A stretch of DNA of 64,000 nt, from positions 1 through 64,000 of the forward strand of contig VBBQ01000030.1 of assembly GCA_005888755.1 (NCBI GenBank), read 5' to 3'. Below are positions 1-7,332 of the stretch, one piece after another; position 1 is the stretch's first letter, and each line of letters begins with the position of its first letter. The position numbers and the translations under genes were made by a program. The notes beneath the pieces are model-generated. The model was not told the DNA's origin. It worked only from the letters and a program-made list of their open reading frames with translations, and did no database searches. This DNA is from Candidatus Bathyarchaeota archaeon (GTDB lineage: Archaea; Thermoproteota; Bathyarchaeia; 40CM-2-53-6).

Positions 1-2
1 TT

Positions 3-146
3 CTCGTAATTGCAACATCGCCTGCGGAAGTAATCGTTCAACTGATTCTCTCGATTGGCCTTTTTTCCAGTCATGCCAGGCTCACCAACACAAGACCCAT
101 GAACTCTTACGTTGACTGTCCACAGCAGCCTCAACGGGACGACTAA
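3..146 (+). CDS. C-terminal fragment of an unidentified protein, cut by window edge
   Basis: One frame is open from the window edge to a TAA at 144-146. Its first half reads as a hydrophobic stretch (VIVQLILSIGLF) followed by a polar tail ending in QQPQRDD, which would suit the last membrane helix and cytoplasmic tail of a membrane protein. It converges on the DUF99 gene on the other strand with about 20 bases between the stops. Too little is present to name a family, and the frame could be open by chance. Confidence 0.35.
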   Translation, partial: LVIATSPAEVIVQLILSIGLFSSHARLTNTRPMNSYVDCPQQPQRDD

Positions 147-166
147 AGCCTCCTGTAACTGGAAAC

Positions 167-793
167 CTAGCCAAGAGGTTCTGCAGAGAACAGGCCTCTA
201 GCAAGTATACCTGCAACCCGCAAAGGTTCAGGCACTCGCGAGACGAATGCCGAAGCTTTCAGGATTAACCTGGCTTCACGAATTGAGCATCCGAACTGTT
301 CAAAGAACACGGGACCTTCACTAGCCATTGTCCGAAGTTTGTGTACTCGACCCAGTGATCTGATCAGTTCCCATCTCTTCTCCCAATCAGGAAAATGTTT
401 GACCAGGGCACGCTTCACAGCCCTGTTATCCGGCCGGGAACCTACAACCACAATCACCGGCGCCTTGCATGATTTCTGGATCTTCCAAGGGTCGATGAGA
501 TTGAATCCTCCGAAGGTTACGCCGGACAACAATACTGGAATGTGGAAGGACCCTCTCACCAAAAACTCGGCCATCTTAGTTGCGTCGAGCCCGTCAACGG
601 TAATCCAGTCAGCTCTGAATTGATGCAGGTGAGGGCCTTTCATCCAGACGGCTAGGAGAGGAGCGTGTCGGACCTTGTCATCGGTTTTCGGCGGAAACGG
701 GCCATCATCTATTCCAATACATCTAGAGACTTGTTTGATGTTTGAGGACGCTCCGTGGAACAAAGGTAAGCAGCCCACGAACCATCTCGTCAA
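167..793 (-). CDS. DUF99 (UPF0215) family protein
   Basis: Archaeal family of unknown role, related in fold to endonuclease V. The family signature is visible: GIDDGPF near residue 27, WITVDGLDATKMAEF in the middle and SGVTFGGFNLIDPW after it, the glycine-rich block typical of DUF99. Length (about 185-208 residues) is normal. The gene overlaps the 3' end of orc1/cdc6 on the same strand by up to 70 bases; because the conserved core starts only a few residues after the orc1 stop, a shorter start (GTG or TTG inside the overlap) is likely. The order orc1-DUF99 suggests co-transcription. Family assignment is firm; function is unknown. Confidence 0.85.
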   Translation of the reverse strand: MTRWFVGCLPLFHGASSNIKQVSRCIGIDDGPFPPKTDDKVRHAPLLAVWMKGPHLHQFRADWITVDGLDATKMAEFLVRGSFHIPVLLSGVTFGGFNLIDPWKIQKSCKAPVIVVVGSRPDNRAVKRALVKHFPDWEKRWELIRSLGRVHKLRTMASEGPVFFEQFGCSIREARLILKASAFVSRVPEPLRVAGILARGLFSAEPLG

Positions 794-1970
794 CGTTGAA
801 TGAGGCGGTCACTGACCGAGCTTCGACGCCGAGCCGTATCTTCTTTGTGCGGCCGTACCGGCCGAAACTTACTACTCGCGCGTTTAGGACGCCCATGATG
901 TCCAGCTCGTTGAGCAGTCCGCTGACTCTTCGCTGGGTGAGGGGTTCGACTGAACCGGCGCTGCACAGCTCGCGGTATACCTCGTATACGTCGCCTGTTA
1001 CCGAGCTCTCTTTCCTAGTATTCTCCAGCTGCATTACGGAGATTAGTAGGATTCGGGAGTGGAGTGGGAGGGATGACAGGGCTTCTGTCACACGGTCATG
1101 TTCGACTTTCTGTTGTGCTTCGCGGACATGGTTTTCGCCGACACGTAGCTCGCGTGATCTTTCGGCAATCTCAGCGGCTACTCTGAGGAGATCGAGTGCG
1201 CGTCGTGCGTCACCGTGTTCTCCTGCAGCCAGGGCCGCGCAAAGGTGGAGAGCGCCTTCATCTAGAACTCCGGATCGGAAGGCGAGTTGTGCCCGTTCCT
1301 TCAGAATGTCATGTAGTTCGTCTGAGGTGTAGGGTTTGAACACGACTTCCTCCTCTCCTAGCGAGCTTAGGACTCTCGGGTCCAGGAAGTCTTTGAAGTG
1401 GAGGTCGTTTGATATTCCTATGAGCCCGATCCAGCCTTCTGTCAGCTTCTCGTTTATCCTGGTTAGCTCGTATAGTAGACTATCGTCTTCGCTTCTCTTC
1501 ACCAACGCGTCTATCTCATCCAGGACGACGAGGAATGCGGAACCGCGTGATTGGAGAGCGCTTCGGAACCGGTCTAGGAGCTCGCCTACTGCGAGTCCGG
1601 TAAATGGGACTTCTCGACCGAGAGATCTGCACAGGTCGGCAATGACTCTGTAGTTTGTTCCTGCGAGACGGCAGTTGACGTAGCTCGTATCGAGGGCTCG
1701 TCCGTGTTCGCGAGCCTTCCGCTGTAACCGATCTAGAACGAATTTGGTCACGATTGTCTTTCCTGTTCCAGTTTTGCCGTAGGCGAAAAGGTTCGACACT
1801 CGATCTTTTGTCAAAGCTGGGGCGAGCACGGATCCGAGCCGGCGGATCTGCTCTTCCCGGTGAGGAAGCGTTGCGGGCATGTAGTCATGTCTGAGGAGGT
1901 TTCGGTCACGAAAGACCTCACCTCCCGCCAGAACCCTCTCGAAGATGAGATCCAATCCTTGCTGTGACAA
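723..1970 (-). CDS. cdc6: Orc1/Cdc6 replication initiator
   Basis: Origin-binding AAA+ ATPase that recruits the MCM helicase. Visible are the Walker A motif GKTGTGKT at about residues 65-72, Walker B FLVVLDEIDAL near 145-155, a sensor-1 region GISNDLHFKDFLDPRV, and a C-terminal winged helix (about 300-400) of the type that binds origin recognition boxes. Length (415) is usual. The start is a TTG at 1970-1968; the frame is open upstream to 2039 without ATG. The 5' side carries an ORB-like site at 2003-2023, as expected for an initiator gene next to its own origin. Downstream it overlaps the DUF99 gene. Confidence 0.93.
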   Translation of the reverse strand: MSQQGLDLIFERVLAGGEVFRDRNLLRHDYMPATLPHREEQIRRLGSVLAPALTKDRVSNLFAYGKTGTGKTIVTKFVLDRLQRKAREHGRALDTSYVNCRLAGTNYRVIADLCRSLGREVPFTGLAVGELLDRFRSALQSRGSAFLVVLDEIDALVKRSEDDSLLYELTRINEKLTEGWIGLIGISNDLHFKDFLDPRVLSSLGEEEVVFKPYTSDELHDILKERAQLAFRSGVLDEGALHLCAALAAGEHGDARRALDLLRVAAEIAERSRELRVGENHVREAQQKVEHDRVTEALSSLPLHSRILLISVMQLENTRKESSVTGDVYEVYRELCSAGSVEPLTQRRVSGLLNELDIMGVLNARVVSFGRYGRTKKIRLGVEARSVTASFNVDEMVRGLLTFVPRSVLKHQTSL

Positions 1971-2484
1971 GCCTGAAACAGTCCGGTTTTCTGCGAGCCG
2001 GCTTCCAGTGGAATTAAGGGTTCTCGTACAATGATTTCAACTGGACAAACCAAAAACCCGATCATCGCTCCAAATAATTCCTGCCTAGAGACAGTTTCCC
2101 TTCAACCAGTCCTGCGTCACGAGATGCGCTGTGCAATACCCCCCTCGTTTTTCTTGAGAAGATTTGCTGTCTGGCATTGATAATGGGCGAGTCTCGTGAT
2201 TCAGGGCAGGGTCTGGGCTTTGACCACAGTGCAAGTTAACGTGTAATCTAGGTCAGTTCCCGAACGATTCCCGGGCAAGTCTGGATCCCGGGTCCCAGAT
2301 CATGGATCAGGGCTGAAAACGGGCGATTTACGATACAAACTCGCGACATTTTGTTCGTGACAATCTCCGGAGGGTCGAGCGGCTGGAATAGACATTGCAC
2401 TTTGCCATCGGATCAAAGCATAATGCGCTTGAGAATCCCAAAGATGTAAGACCTGGGAAGCCGGTTTCATGCAGTTTGACCAAA
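1971..2484. other. Intergenic region, candidate replication origin
   Basis: About 500 bases with no convincing gene between the divergent orc1/cdc6 gene and the gene starting at 2485. It contains an ORB-like element (2003-2023), a second weaker half-matching site (TTTCAACTGGA at 2035-2045), and a short C run followed by a T-rich stretch near 2137-2153. Archaeal origins usually lie directly upstream of orc1/cdc6, so this is the natural place for one. Only one good ORB is visible, so the origin call is inference; the region could also be just a promoter region. Confidence 0.45.
2003..2023 (+). promoter_or_regulatory. ORB-like origin recognition element
   Basis: The sequence TTCCAGTGGAATTAAGGG (2003-2020) has the palindromic TTCCA-G-TGGAA core of archaeal origin recognition boxes, followed on one side by a G run as in the ORB G-string. 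It lies 33 bases upstream of the orc1/cdc6 start codon. The core match is seen directly; use as an Orc1 binding site is inferred from the known ORB consensus. Confidence 0.5.
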
Positions 2485-3483
2485 ATGACTCAATTGTCGG
2501 AACGAACGAACCCCAAGCTGAAAGGACTCAGGGTCTCCGTTCAGTTCAGCAAAGAAGAACTGCAGAAACGACGCTATTTCTTGCCTCCAGCAACAATAAT
2601 CAGTTCCTACGCGGGGAATGATAGTGGGTCGGAAACGGTATTCCACGTCCTTCAACTCGACGGTGCAACACCGTTCACACTGAAAGACGAGCCTGTGGTC
2701 GGGAAACCTAGACTCCGCCGACGTTGGATTTTTGCTCGCTCCAAAAGCGGAGCCTTAGAGAATTTCCTTGAAGGATCAGCTCATTCCGAAAGAGTTGACG
2801 TTGTACTCTACGTGAAACCAGACGATTGCCTTCCCTGCTCAGATATTCTCGACATTCATAATGACATTCTAGAAATCTGCTCCGGAGTTATCGCGTTGAT
2901 GCCCGAGGAGAAGCGCGGTCGAACGAGCAAAGTGCCTCGGACGAGCATAGGTGGAAGGACGCTCACGATTGCAGTGGATAATAGTGAATGGCTTGATCTT
3001 GCTCCGAAGGTCCAGTTGAACAGTGTAATAGAAATCCAACTTTGGATGGGAGCTAATCAGCTTCTGAACCAGTGGGGCAGCAATAGCTCAAGCAAAGAAC
3101 GTCAGCAACTAGGAATCGACGTTTCGGGAATCAATCCAGGGTTGAAACTCATTCAGCTTATACAAGAAACCAATCTGTACCACTTCGCAGGAATCGCAAG
3201 ACGAGTTCTGTCGAGAGAGTACTTCGACCCAACATGGCAAAGAGACAAGGAAAGGCGCGAAATTCTGCTCGACTGTGGATTGCCGATAATCTTTGAGGAG
3301 ATAATTGACCCTGGTGAACCGGTTATCCACGTTCAGAAAGATGGAGACGCCTTGATAGGCTTGGGCTATCTATTCGGATCGATCGCTTTCCCTGGAACAC
3401 GATTCCGAACCTTTCTGGTGGGAAGGGTGATTGGGATTTACGGACATGGACTTTGTCCCTCCTTTTGTTCTGCTGGACGTTGA
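2485..3483 (+). CDS. Unknown protein, 3' end disrupted by frameshift(s)
   Basis: No family recognised. The protein is soluble, mixed charge, with a hydrophilic N-terminus (MTQLSERTNPKLKGLRVS). ATG 2485 is the best start; the frame is open back to 2395 through weak TTG starts. The present stop at 3481-3483 ends in an unlikely Cys-rich tail, while a second frame from about 3431 to a TAG at 3587-3589 reads naturally (FVPPFVLLDVELMPSSTKPE), and a third frame covers 3385-3430 plausibly (RFPWNTIPNLSGGKGDWDL). The original gene therefore probably ran to 3589 and has suffered one or two single-base indels between about 3370 and 3450, real or from assembly. Confidence 0.5.
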   Translation: MTQLSERTNPKLKGLRVSVQFSKEELQKRRYFLPPATIISSYAGNDSGSETVFHVLQLDGATPFTLKDEPVVGKPRLRRRWIFARSKSGALENFLEGSAHSERVDVVLYVKPDDCLPCSDILDIHNDILEICSGVIALMPEEKRGRTSKVPRTSIGGRTLTIAVDNSEWLDLAPKVQLNSVIEIQLWMGANQLLNQWGSNSSSKERQQLGIDVSGINPGLKLIQLIQETNLYHFAGIARRVLSREYFDPTWQRDKERREILLDCGLPIIFEEIIDPGEPVIHVQKDGDALIGLGYLFGSIAFPGTRFRTFLVGRVIGIYGHGLCPSFCSAGR

Positions 3484-3624
3484 ACTTATGCCCTCTTCCA
3501 CGAAACCAGAGATCAGGGTCGGTTATTATTCCAAGGAGCAAGAATCGCTCAAAGGGATTGAGCTTAGTGGATATTTCCCCCCAAGCTAGACTACAGGGCG
3601 GGGGCCCGGTCGCGAGCCCGGTCC

Positions 3625-4098
3625 TTAGCCGACCGCTTTCTTCACGAGCGCGGCGATCCTTTCTTCTTCGGCGGCGGTTAACCCCTTCAGCGCGAAGGCG
3701 GTGGGCCACATGGCGTCTTCGTCGAGGTTCGCCTTGTCGCTGAAGCCGAGCGTTGCGTACCTGGTTTTGAACTTCTGCGCTGCTTGGAAGAAGCAAACGA
3801 CCTTGCCGTCCTTGCCGGCAGTGGCATATGCGGGCATCCCGTACCAGAGTCTAGGCGAGAGGGCTGGCGCGGTTTCCTTGATGATAGCATGGAGCCGCTT
3901 GGCCATGGTGCGATCCGGTTCCGGCATCTCGGCGATCTTCGCGAGCACGGCGCCTTCCCCGTCCGCCTTGTCCGCCCTCAGCTCTTGGATGCGATCCTTC
4001 ATCGCGCCGTGTTCCTCGTCCGTGAATCCCTTGAACTTCTTGCTGGTCGCAGTGGTGCTCTTGGCGGACTTCTGCGTGCCCTTCTGCGCAGGTTTCAT
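3625..4098 (-). CDS. DUF1801 family protein
   Basis: Matches the DUF1801 (YdhG-like) family found mostly in soil bacteria: a lysine-rich N-terminal tail ([13 protein letters not shown]), the helix [19 protein letters not shown], then the core [21 protein letters not shown] and a C-terminal helix [15 protein letters not shown]. Length 157 is typical. Biochemical role is not established; some relatives are annotated as iron chaperones. It is more GC-rich than its neighbours and sits alone in opposite orientation to the genes on either side, which suggests acquisition from a bacterium. Confidence 0.85.
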   Translation of the reverse strand: MKPAQKGTQKSAKSTTATSKKFKGFTDEEHGAMKDRIQELRADKADGEGAVLAKIAEMPEPDRTMAKRLHAIIKETAPALSPRLWYGMPAYATAGKDGKVVCFFQAAQKFKTRYATLGFSDKANLDEDAMWPTAFALKGLTAAEEERIAALVKKAVG

Positions 4099-4154
4099 GA
4101 AATTCTGTTCGTCTTCAGAGATTAATTACTTTTCACGAGTTCATCCCTTGCGTT

Positions 4155-4562
4155 TCAATCAGCTTCGTCGGGCCCTTGTTGTAGGACAACCCCGGCCACG
4201 ATGGCTAATGCGCCGAACCTAGAGAAGAGAGTCAGGATGCATCTAACTACAACCAGCTGAGGCACTCCCCGAGATATTGAACCAGGATCGAGCGGATACC
4301 ATGGATAGCTGCCTAGGAACGAATATGGTAGAAACAAAGACGCTATTGGTAGGGAGCTACCCAACAGGTTCGCCAGGCCTCGAAACCGCAAGACTCTCGG
4401 CCGGTTCAACGGCTTGACGAAGAGAAGCGATACTAGCAGAATCGGGAAAAGCGTGAACACTTTTGCTCTTGGGTCTCTGCCTATCAGCCATGCGGGCAAA
4501 GCAAAGGCGGAGAGCGGGATCAGAATCACTATTGCTAAGACGTGTTTTACCAGGAATTTCAA
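4155..4562 (-). CDS. Small integral membrane protein, unknown
   Basis: 135 residues with three to four hydrophobic segments: residues about 5-27 (an N-terminal helix that could be a signal anchor), 35-50, 65-85 and 105-127, separated by short basic loops (LNRPRVLRFR). No family recognised. It begins with ATG at 4562 and ends 56 bases upstream of the DUF1801 gene, on the same strand, so the two may be one transcript. Confidence 0.55.
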   Translation of the reverse strand: MKFLVKHVLAIVILIPLSAFALPAWLIGRDPRAKVFTLFPILLVSLLFVKPLNRPRVLRFRGLANLLGSSLPIASLFLPYSFLGSYPWYPLDPGSISRGVPQLVVVRCILTLFSRFGALAIVAGVVLQQGPDEAD

Positions 4563-4852
4563 TAATTGAAAATCATGATCGTTCGGACTAAAAGGTCAAG
4601 TGTTGTCTCTCTCAGATGACACTGCGTAGCAATTCGCTCAAATGACACGAGTCCCACTTCTTTGCAACTGAATACTTTACTCAAGAGCAATACTTTACAG
4701 TAGTAGAACCAAGGTCATCGCAAGGGTGGTTTGAGATCGAAGTAGCCGATGGAAACGCGCCGAAGAGCCAGCTTCCAGACTTTGACAGCCTCTGGGATTA
4801 CGACCATCCAGGCGCGACTGAGAGGAGGTTCCGCGAACTTCTCCCCGCGGCA

Positions 4853-5659
4853 TTGGACTCGAGAGACTTTCCGTATCTGACACAGCTTCTTACCCAGATA
4901 GCAAGGGCGGAAGGCTTGCAGCGAAAATTCCAGGACGCTCATAAGACGCTGGATCGCGTCGAAAAGGCCATGCTCAAGGCAGAGGCGGACGATAAGACGA
5001 GGGTCCGGTATCTGCTCGAGCGTGGAAGGGTCTTCAACTCGTCCGGAAAGCGGGACGAGGCCAGGCCCTTGTTTCTTCAGGCATTAGATCTCGCTGTCAA
5101 GTCCGAAGACGACTTCAACGCCGTAGACGCCGCTCACATGATGGCGATTGTCGAACCAACCGAGAAACAGTCGGAATGGAACCTGAAGGCGTTGGACATT
5201 GCCGAGAATTCCGCGGATGAAAAGGCGCGGAAATGGAAGGGCAGTCTCTACAACAACCTAGGCTGGACCTATTTCGAGCAAAAACAGTATGAAGAATCCC
5301 TGCTCATGTTCGAGAAAGCCGTGGAGTTCCGGGAAAAGGAGGGCGATCCGAACAAGATCATGATCGCAAAATGGTGCGTTGCCAAGTCTCTTCGGATGAT
5401 GGATCACACGGAAGAAGCTCTGGAGATGCAGCGAAGCTTGTTTGAGCAGTATCAGGCGGCTGGCAAGAAGAGCGGATACGTCTACGAGGAGATCGCCGAA
5501 TGCCTTACGGTTATGGGTCAAGAGCAAGATGCTCTGGGATGGTTTGCGGCTGCCTACGAGGAACTCTCAAAGGATCCACGGCTCGCAAATGAGCAAGACA
5601 GGCTGAACCGGCTTAAAGAACTTGGAAAAGTTGGCCGGCCAGAAACACCCGGAAGTTAG
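4853..5659 (+). CDS. Tetratricopeptide repeat protein, 5' end without usable start
   Basis: Helical repeat protein likely used for protein-protein contacts. TPR-like units are visible at residues about 60-80 (DEARPLFLQALDLAVKSED), 110-150 (LYNNLGWTYFEQKQYEESLL) and 185-215 (YVYEEIAECLTVMGQEQDAL). The first standard start is TTG 4853, but the same frame is open from 4646 and reads as good protein with the conserved family N-terminus (LPDFDSLWDYDHPGATERRF from about 4772), with no ATG, GTG or TTG in it. The true start has thus been lost or shifted. Relatives of this family occur in soil bacteria and archaea. Ends 23 bases before the phosphate permease gene. Confidence 0.8.
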   Translation: MDSRDFPYLTQLLTQIARAEGLQRKFQDAHKTLDRVEKAMLKAEADDKTRVRYLLERGRVFNSSGKRDEARPLFLQALDLAVKSEDDFNAVDAAHMMAIVEPTEKQSEWNLKALDIAENSADEKARKWKGSLYNNLGWTYFEQKQYEESLLMFEKAVEFREKEGDPNKIMIAKWCVAKSLRMMDHTEEALEMQRSLFEQYQAAGKKSGYVYEEIAECLTVMGQEQDALGWFAAAYEELSKDPRLANEQDRLNRLKELGKVGRPETPGS

Positions 5660-5682
5660 GGCGTCTTCAGAGAGAGAACCCC

Positions 5683-6666
5683 GTGATCGTGTCGATTGAG
5701 GAATTAGGACTCGCGGCTCTGTTCGCCCTTGCTTTCGCCAACGGAGCCAACGATGTAGGAAAGAGCGTGGCATCGTTGATGATGCCAGGACCCTCAGGCT
5801 CGCCCCCGAGAAAGCGTAAGCCACTCATCTGGGGAGGCTTCTTCACTGGCATTGGAAGCGTCTCTGCAATTTTGATCTCAGGTAGACTCTTCACTGTTTT
5901 CACGCCCCAGAGCCTTCTACACACTGCGCCTGAATCGTCTTTCGTTTTGGCAGCGCTTGCTGGCGCGACGTTATGGATTCTTGCGGCGACTCTTCTCAGG
6001 TTGCCAGTTTCCTCGACGCACGCGATCATAGGCGCTCTGGTGTTGTTAGCGGTCTACCTGTTTGGAGTATCAGTGATACAATGGGAGTTCCTGCTGTACA
6101 GGGTGGTATTGCCCTTGGCCGGGGGACCCATAGCTGCGCTTGTGGGAATATACATCATCGATAGGCTGACACGTCGAACCGGGTTGCCAGGTAAACCACG
6201 GCCGCGACTTGCCAGCATTGAGCACTGGGCGTCCGGGGCCGCTGTTTCCTACGCGAGAGGGATTAACGATGCTCCAAAGATGGCGGCTCTGGGAGCGTTC
6301 TTTCTCCTCGCAAATCCCTCTGAGGCAGCCTGGGTTCCATACTCGATTGTTGCAGTAGCGGTCTTGCTCGGCTCACTGGTACTCGGTCATCGGGTGGTGG
6401 TGACTGCGATTGGCAGGCATGCGGCGCTAGATCAGGTTCAGAGGTCGAAGGCTGGGGCGGCCACGGCTCTAGTGGTGTCAGCGGGGGCAATCTTTGGGGC
6501 ACCCATGTCGACGACCCAGGTTCACGAAGGATCCAACGCTGGGATCGGTGGACGCCAGAGTGTCATCAAATCTTCGCTTAGATCAATGCTCTTGCCATGG
6601 CTAGTGACTCTGCCCGGCGCTGGCATACTCGCTGTTGCCGTGTCTTATGTCGTGGCAATGATCTAG
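5683..6666 (+). CDS. pitA: Inorganic phosphate transporter, PiT family
   Basis: Membrane symporter taking up phosphate (probably as metal phosphate) with protons or sodium. The two inverted PiT signatures are present: FANGANDVGKSV near residues 18-29 and SYARGINDAPKM near residues 190-201, each followed by hydrophobic helices; the end carries GAPMSTTQVHEGSNAGIG. About ten membrane segments are visible. 327 residues is normal for archaeal members. Start is GTG 5683, 23 bases after the TPR stop, so the two genes may be co-transcribed. No PhoU-like (DUF47) partner is seen beside it, which is unusual for PiT genes. Confidence 0.93.
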   Translation: MIVSIEELGLAALFALAFANGANDVGKSVASLMMPGPSGSPPRKRKPLIWGGFFTGIGSVSAILISGRLFTVFTPQSLLHTAPESSFVLAALAGATLWILAATLLRLPVSSTHAIIGALVLLAVYLFGVSVIQWEFLLYRVVLPLAGGPIAALVGIYIIDRLTRRTGLPGKPRPRLASIEHWASGAAVSYARGINDAPKMAALGAFFLLANPSEAAWVPYSIVAVAVLLGSLVLGHRVVVTAIGRHAALDQVQRSKAGAATALVVSAGAIFGAPMSTTQVHEGSNAGIGGRQSVIKSSLRSMLLPWLVTLPGAGILAVAVSYVVAMI

Positions 6667-6754
6667 CATATGATTCTGCGGGGACGGGAGGCACGAGATA
6701 CAGAACGCCCTTAAGATCACTTTCCGATTTTCTTGTCGATCGGGCTGAGCGTTC

Positions 6755-7291
6755 TTGGCATTCGGTATTCTCATCGATGTTCCGCTGATCGTGGGAGGGT
6801 TCCTCCTTATGTTCCGTTTCAGGAAGAAGCTTGCGCTTGACATATTGCGAGTGAAGCTTCCCCCTCTAGCACTCTATCTGATGCTGTCTGTTCCATTGAT
6901 AATTTTCGAGGAACAAATTGACTGCATGCCCGCATGGTGCGGCACGGTCGCGATACCACCTACTCTTCCGTTTATCCTCGTTGAAATGTTGGTGCTTGGA
7001 GGAATAGTATTGTGGCGGCACGCCAAGAATGTCTCACGTGTTACCCTCTACTTCAGCATCTTTGGAGTATTCTGGGAGATCTTCCTCGGAGGCCTTGTTG
7101 GAGCTCCCCTAATCATCATCGCGCTTCTGGCGCCATATGTTGGAGTCGGTTATGCGTTCATATCGATGCTTCCGCTTGAGGTCCTGATTGGAGGAGTGAA
7201 GACTCCCAGCGACGGAAAGACGGTTCTCGCAGTTCCGTCCTTCCACCTCTGTAGAAGTCTATCGCTCGAACTAGATGAACTTCAGTTCTGA
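6755..7291 (+). CDS. Membrane protein, unknown
   Basis: 178 residues with about five hydrophobic segments (residues 3-20, 37-53, 68-85, 93-115, 117-140) and a soluble C-terminal tail. No family recognised. The TTG start at 6755 is weak; a hydrophobic reading (FPIFLSIGLSVL) precedes it in another frame at 6721-6757, so either the protein is longer with a one-base indel near 6757, or translation starts here. It follows the phosphate permease by 88 bases on the same strand and is followed by a convergent gene. Confidence 0.6.
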   Translation: MAFGILIDVPLIVGGFLLMFRFRKKLALDILRVKLPPLALYLMLSVPLIIFEEQIDCMPAWCGTVAIPPTLPFILVEMLVLGGIVLWRHAKNVSRVTLYFSIFGVFWEIFLGGLVGAPLIIIALLAPYVGVGYAFISMLPLEVLIGGVKTPSDGKTVLAVPSFHLCRSLSLELDELQF

Positions 7292-7332
7292 AGGAAAGAA
7301 AAAAGAAAAATGGGAAGATTGGATCGAATGGT

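Noticed and set aside
742-1653. Plus-strand open frames of 196 and 105 codons opposite orc1/cdc6
   Set aside because: They are Ser/Arg-rich antisense shadows of the clearly conserved orc1/cdc6 gene.
3453-3743. Frame of 96 codons on the plus strand
   Set aside because: Its first part may be a wrong-frame piece of the damaged gene at 2485, and the rest is antisense to DUF1801 with Arg/Ser-rich composition.
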